NCBI RefSeq assembly: GCF_900292015.1
Contig: NZ_LR130759.1
Location: 1,612,001-1,676,000, forward strand
Direction: 5' to 3'
Source: Mycobacterium basiliense
GTDB lineage: Bacteria > Actinomycetota > Actinomycetes > Mycobacteriales > Mycobacteriaceae
Length of the DNA stretch: 64,000 nt
This document shows positions 63,140 through 64,000 of this stretch, one piece after another (within the stretch, counting starts at the first letter, position 1; each line of letters opens with the position of its first letter). The notes beneath the pieces are model-generated. The model was not told the origin of the DNA, made no database searches, and worked only from the letters and a program-made list of their open reading frames with translations. Both the position numbers and the translations under genes were made by a program.

Positions 63140-64000
63140 TCATTTGGGCAACCTTCTTGCATCCAGGGCGCCGAACAGACCGTCGGCGCGGTTCCAGCCA
63201 TCAGCGAGCCGCTGCGCGGTGTCGCGCCGCCCCGACGCCAGCGCGCCGGCGATTTCTCGGGTGGCGTGGGCATGCAGGTGCGCGCGATACCGCGCGTAAT
63301 CTGCGGCCGAGTCCTTACTCACCATGAAGGGCCAGTCGCTGGAGACGGTGAGCAGGGTCTCGCGCAGGATCTGATCGGCCACACGATCGCGGGGGATGGG
63401 CCCGTCCAGCGAGGCCCGCTGGGTCAGCGCTTTGTCGACGGTGGTCAATGCGGTGTCAACAATCTCGCTGTTGAGCTGGACCAGATCGGCCACCTGCTCG
63501 CCGCTCCAGACCTGCCAGTCTTTGCCTGAACCCCAAGAGCTGGGCGGCAATTCGACCGGTGTGCCGAGGTAGCCGCGATTCATCGCATCGCGCAGTGTTC
63601 CCACCCGTACGCCGGCGGCCGGCAATGCCCGCAGCACCCGCTGCAGCCAGGTCGGCCCCTCGTACCACCAGTGTCCGAACAACTCGGTGTCGAAGGCGGC
63701 GACCACATGGGCGGGTCGCCCGATGCGCTCGGATTCGGCGATCAGCCGGGCTCGTACCACGTCGACGAAGTCGGCGACGTGGACGTCGACCGCGCGGTCG
63801 GCGCGCTCCGGGTCGTAGGGTGCCTTGGCTTCGGAAGCCACATTGCGGCCCGTGACCCGGGCGGGTTTGAGGCCGGTCAGGTGGTCATAGGTGTGGAAAT
63901 CGCGATAGGCGGTGTGGCCGGGATACCCCGATTTTGGTGACCACACCCGGTAGCTGACCTGGAGGTCACGCCCGAACGCCACCACATCGCTGTCCCCGAC
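63140..64000 (-). CDS. GH57 alpha-1,4-glucan branching enzyme, C-terminal part (cut by window end)
   Basis: The last 286 residues of a GH57-type glucan branching enzyme; the frame stays open to the window end (VGDSDVVAFGRDL), so the N-terminal (beta/alpha)7 barrel lies outside. The catalytic aspartate is in VVAAFDTELFGHWWYEG, and the helical C-terminal domain (TLLTVSSDWPFMVSKDSAADYARYR) is characteristic. Equivalent to Rv3031, which partners the glucosyltransferase downstream in making methylglucose lipopolysaccharide. Normal at its C-terminus. Confidence 0.9.
   Translation of the reverse strand, partial: VGDSDVVAFGRDLQVSYRVWSPKSGYPGHTAYRDFHTYDHLTGLKPARVTGRNVASEAKAPYDPERADRAVDVHVADFVDVVRARLIAESERIGRPAHVVAAFDTELFGHWWYEGPTWLQRVLRALPAAGVRVGTLRDAMNRGYLGTPVELPPSSWGSGKDWQVWSGEQVADLVQLNSEIVDTALTTVDKALTQRASLDGPIPRDRVADQILRETLLTVSSDWPFMVSKDSAADYARYRAHLHAHATREIAGALASGRRDTAQRLADGWNRADGLFGALDARRLPK

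Overview
The window is mycobacterial chromosome: high G+C, a PPE-MPTR relic, CYP136, FadE/EchA lipid enzymes, class Ib ribonucleotide reductase, FecB, and the first enzymes of methylglucose lipopolysaccharide (MGLP) synthesis. Gene order follows, from memory, the M. tuberculosis H37Rv stretch Rv3061c (fadE22) to Rv3031, read in reverse. The added blocks (photolyase, TspO, a relocated hyc cluster, a PPE-MPTR relic, an 11-kb metabolic island) point to a slow-growing non-tuberculous species. I cannot name the species.

Layout. 1-4.2 kb: end of fadE22, a DUF35/thiolase-like divergent pair and a duplicated GntR regulator. 4.3-6.7 kb: an accessory patch with a MEDS/HATPase regulator, two mini-lipoproteins and a LeuA-dimer-like protein behind a strongly structured leader. 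6.8-11.3 kb: cyp136, TetR, SDR, TetR and FMN reductase, with palindromic operators in both divergent promoters. 11.6-13 kb: a broken PPE-MPTR gene. 13.5-19 kb: nrdH-nrdI-nrdE, TetR and a Baeyer-Villiger-type monooxygenase. 18.9-30.1 kb: an accessory island with a TetR/SRPBCC unit, a frameshifted gene, a tightly overlapping eight-gene operon (small membrane protein, GH15, SDR, PoxB-like TPP enzyme, membrane protein, gluconate-dehydrogenase subunit 3, GMC flavoprotein, mandelate-racemase-type dehydratase) and a divergent MarR gene. 30.2-37.3 kb: nrdF2, a DUF3349 gene, adhC, fecB, ctaD, serB2. 37.4-44.8 kb: an ArsR gene and six hyc/hyf-like genes. 44.9-53.7 kb: ABC ATPase, NUDIX, echA17, methyltransferases, TB22.2, a PQQ-repeat lipoprotein, an acyltransferase and a DUF4333 lipoprotein. 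53.8-61.8 kb: photolyase, TspO, MmpL, an unknown conserved protein, a degenerate secreted protease, an epimerase and an SDR. 61.8-64 kb: the MGLP glucosyltransferase and the end of the GH57 branching enzyme.

The most interesting signals are: (1) three copies of a long inverted repeat with compensatory base changes, two of which bracket the hyc cluster; (2) that hyc complex, whose large subunit has lost all four NiFe-ligand cysteines, so it is an energy-converting-hydrogenase-related complex and not a hydrogenase; (3) the eight-gene operon, which could encode oxidation of glucose to gluconate and dehydration to a keto-deoxy acid; (4) a possible leucine-type leader peptide and long hairpin before a LeuA-dimer-like gene; (5) a secreted S1-type protease fold with the whole triad substituted. 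No tRNA, rRNA, CRISPR array or intact insertion sequence was recognised.
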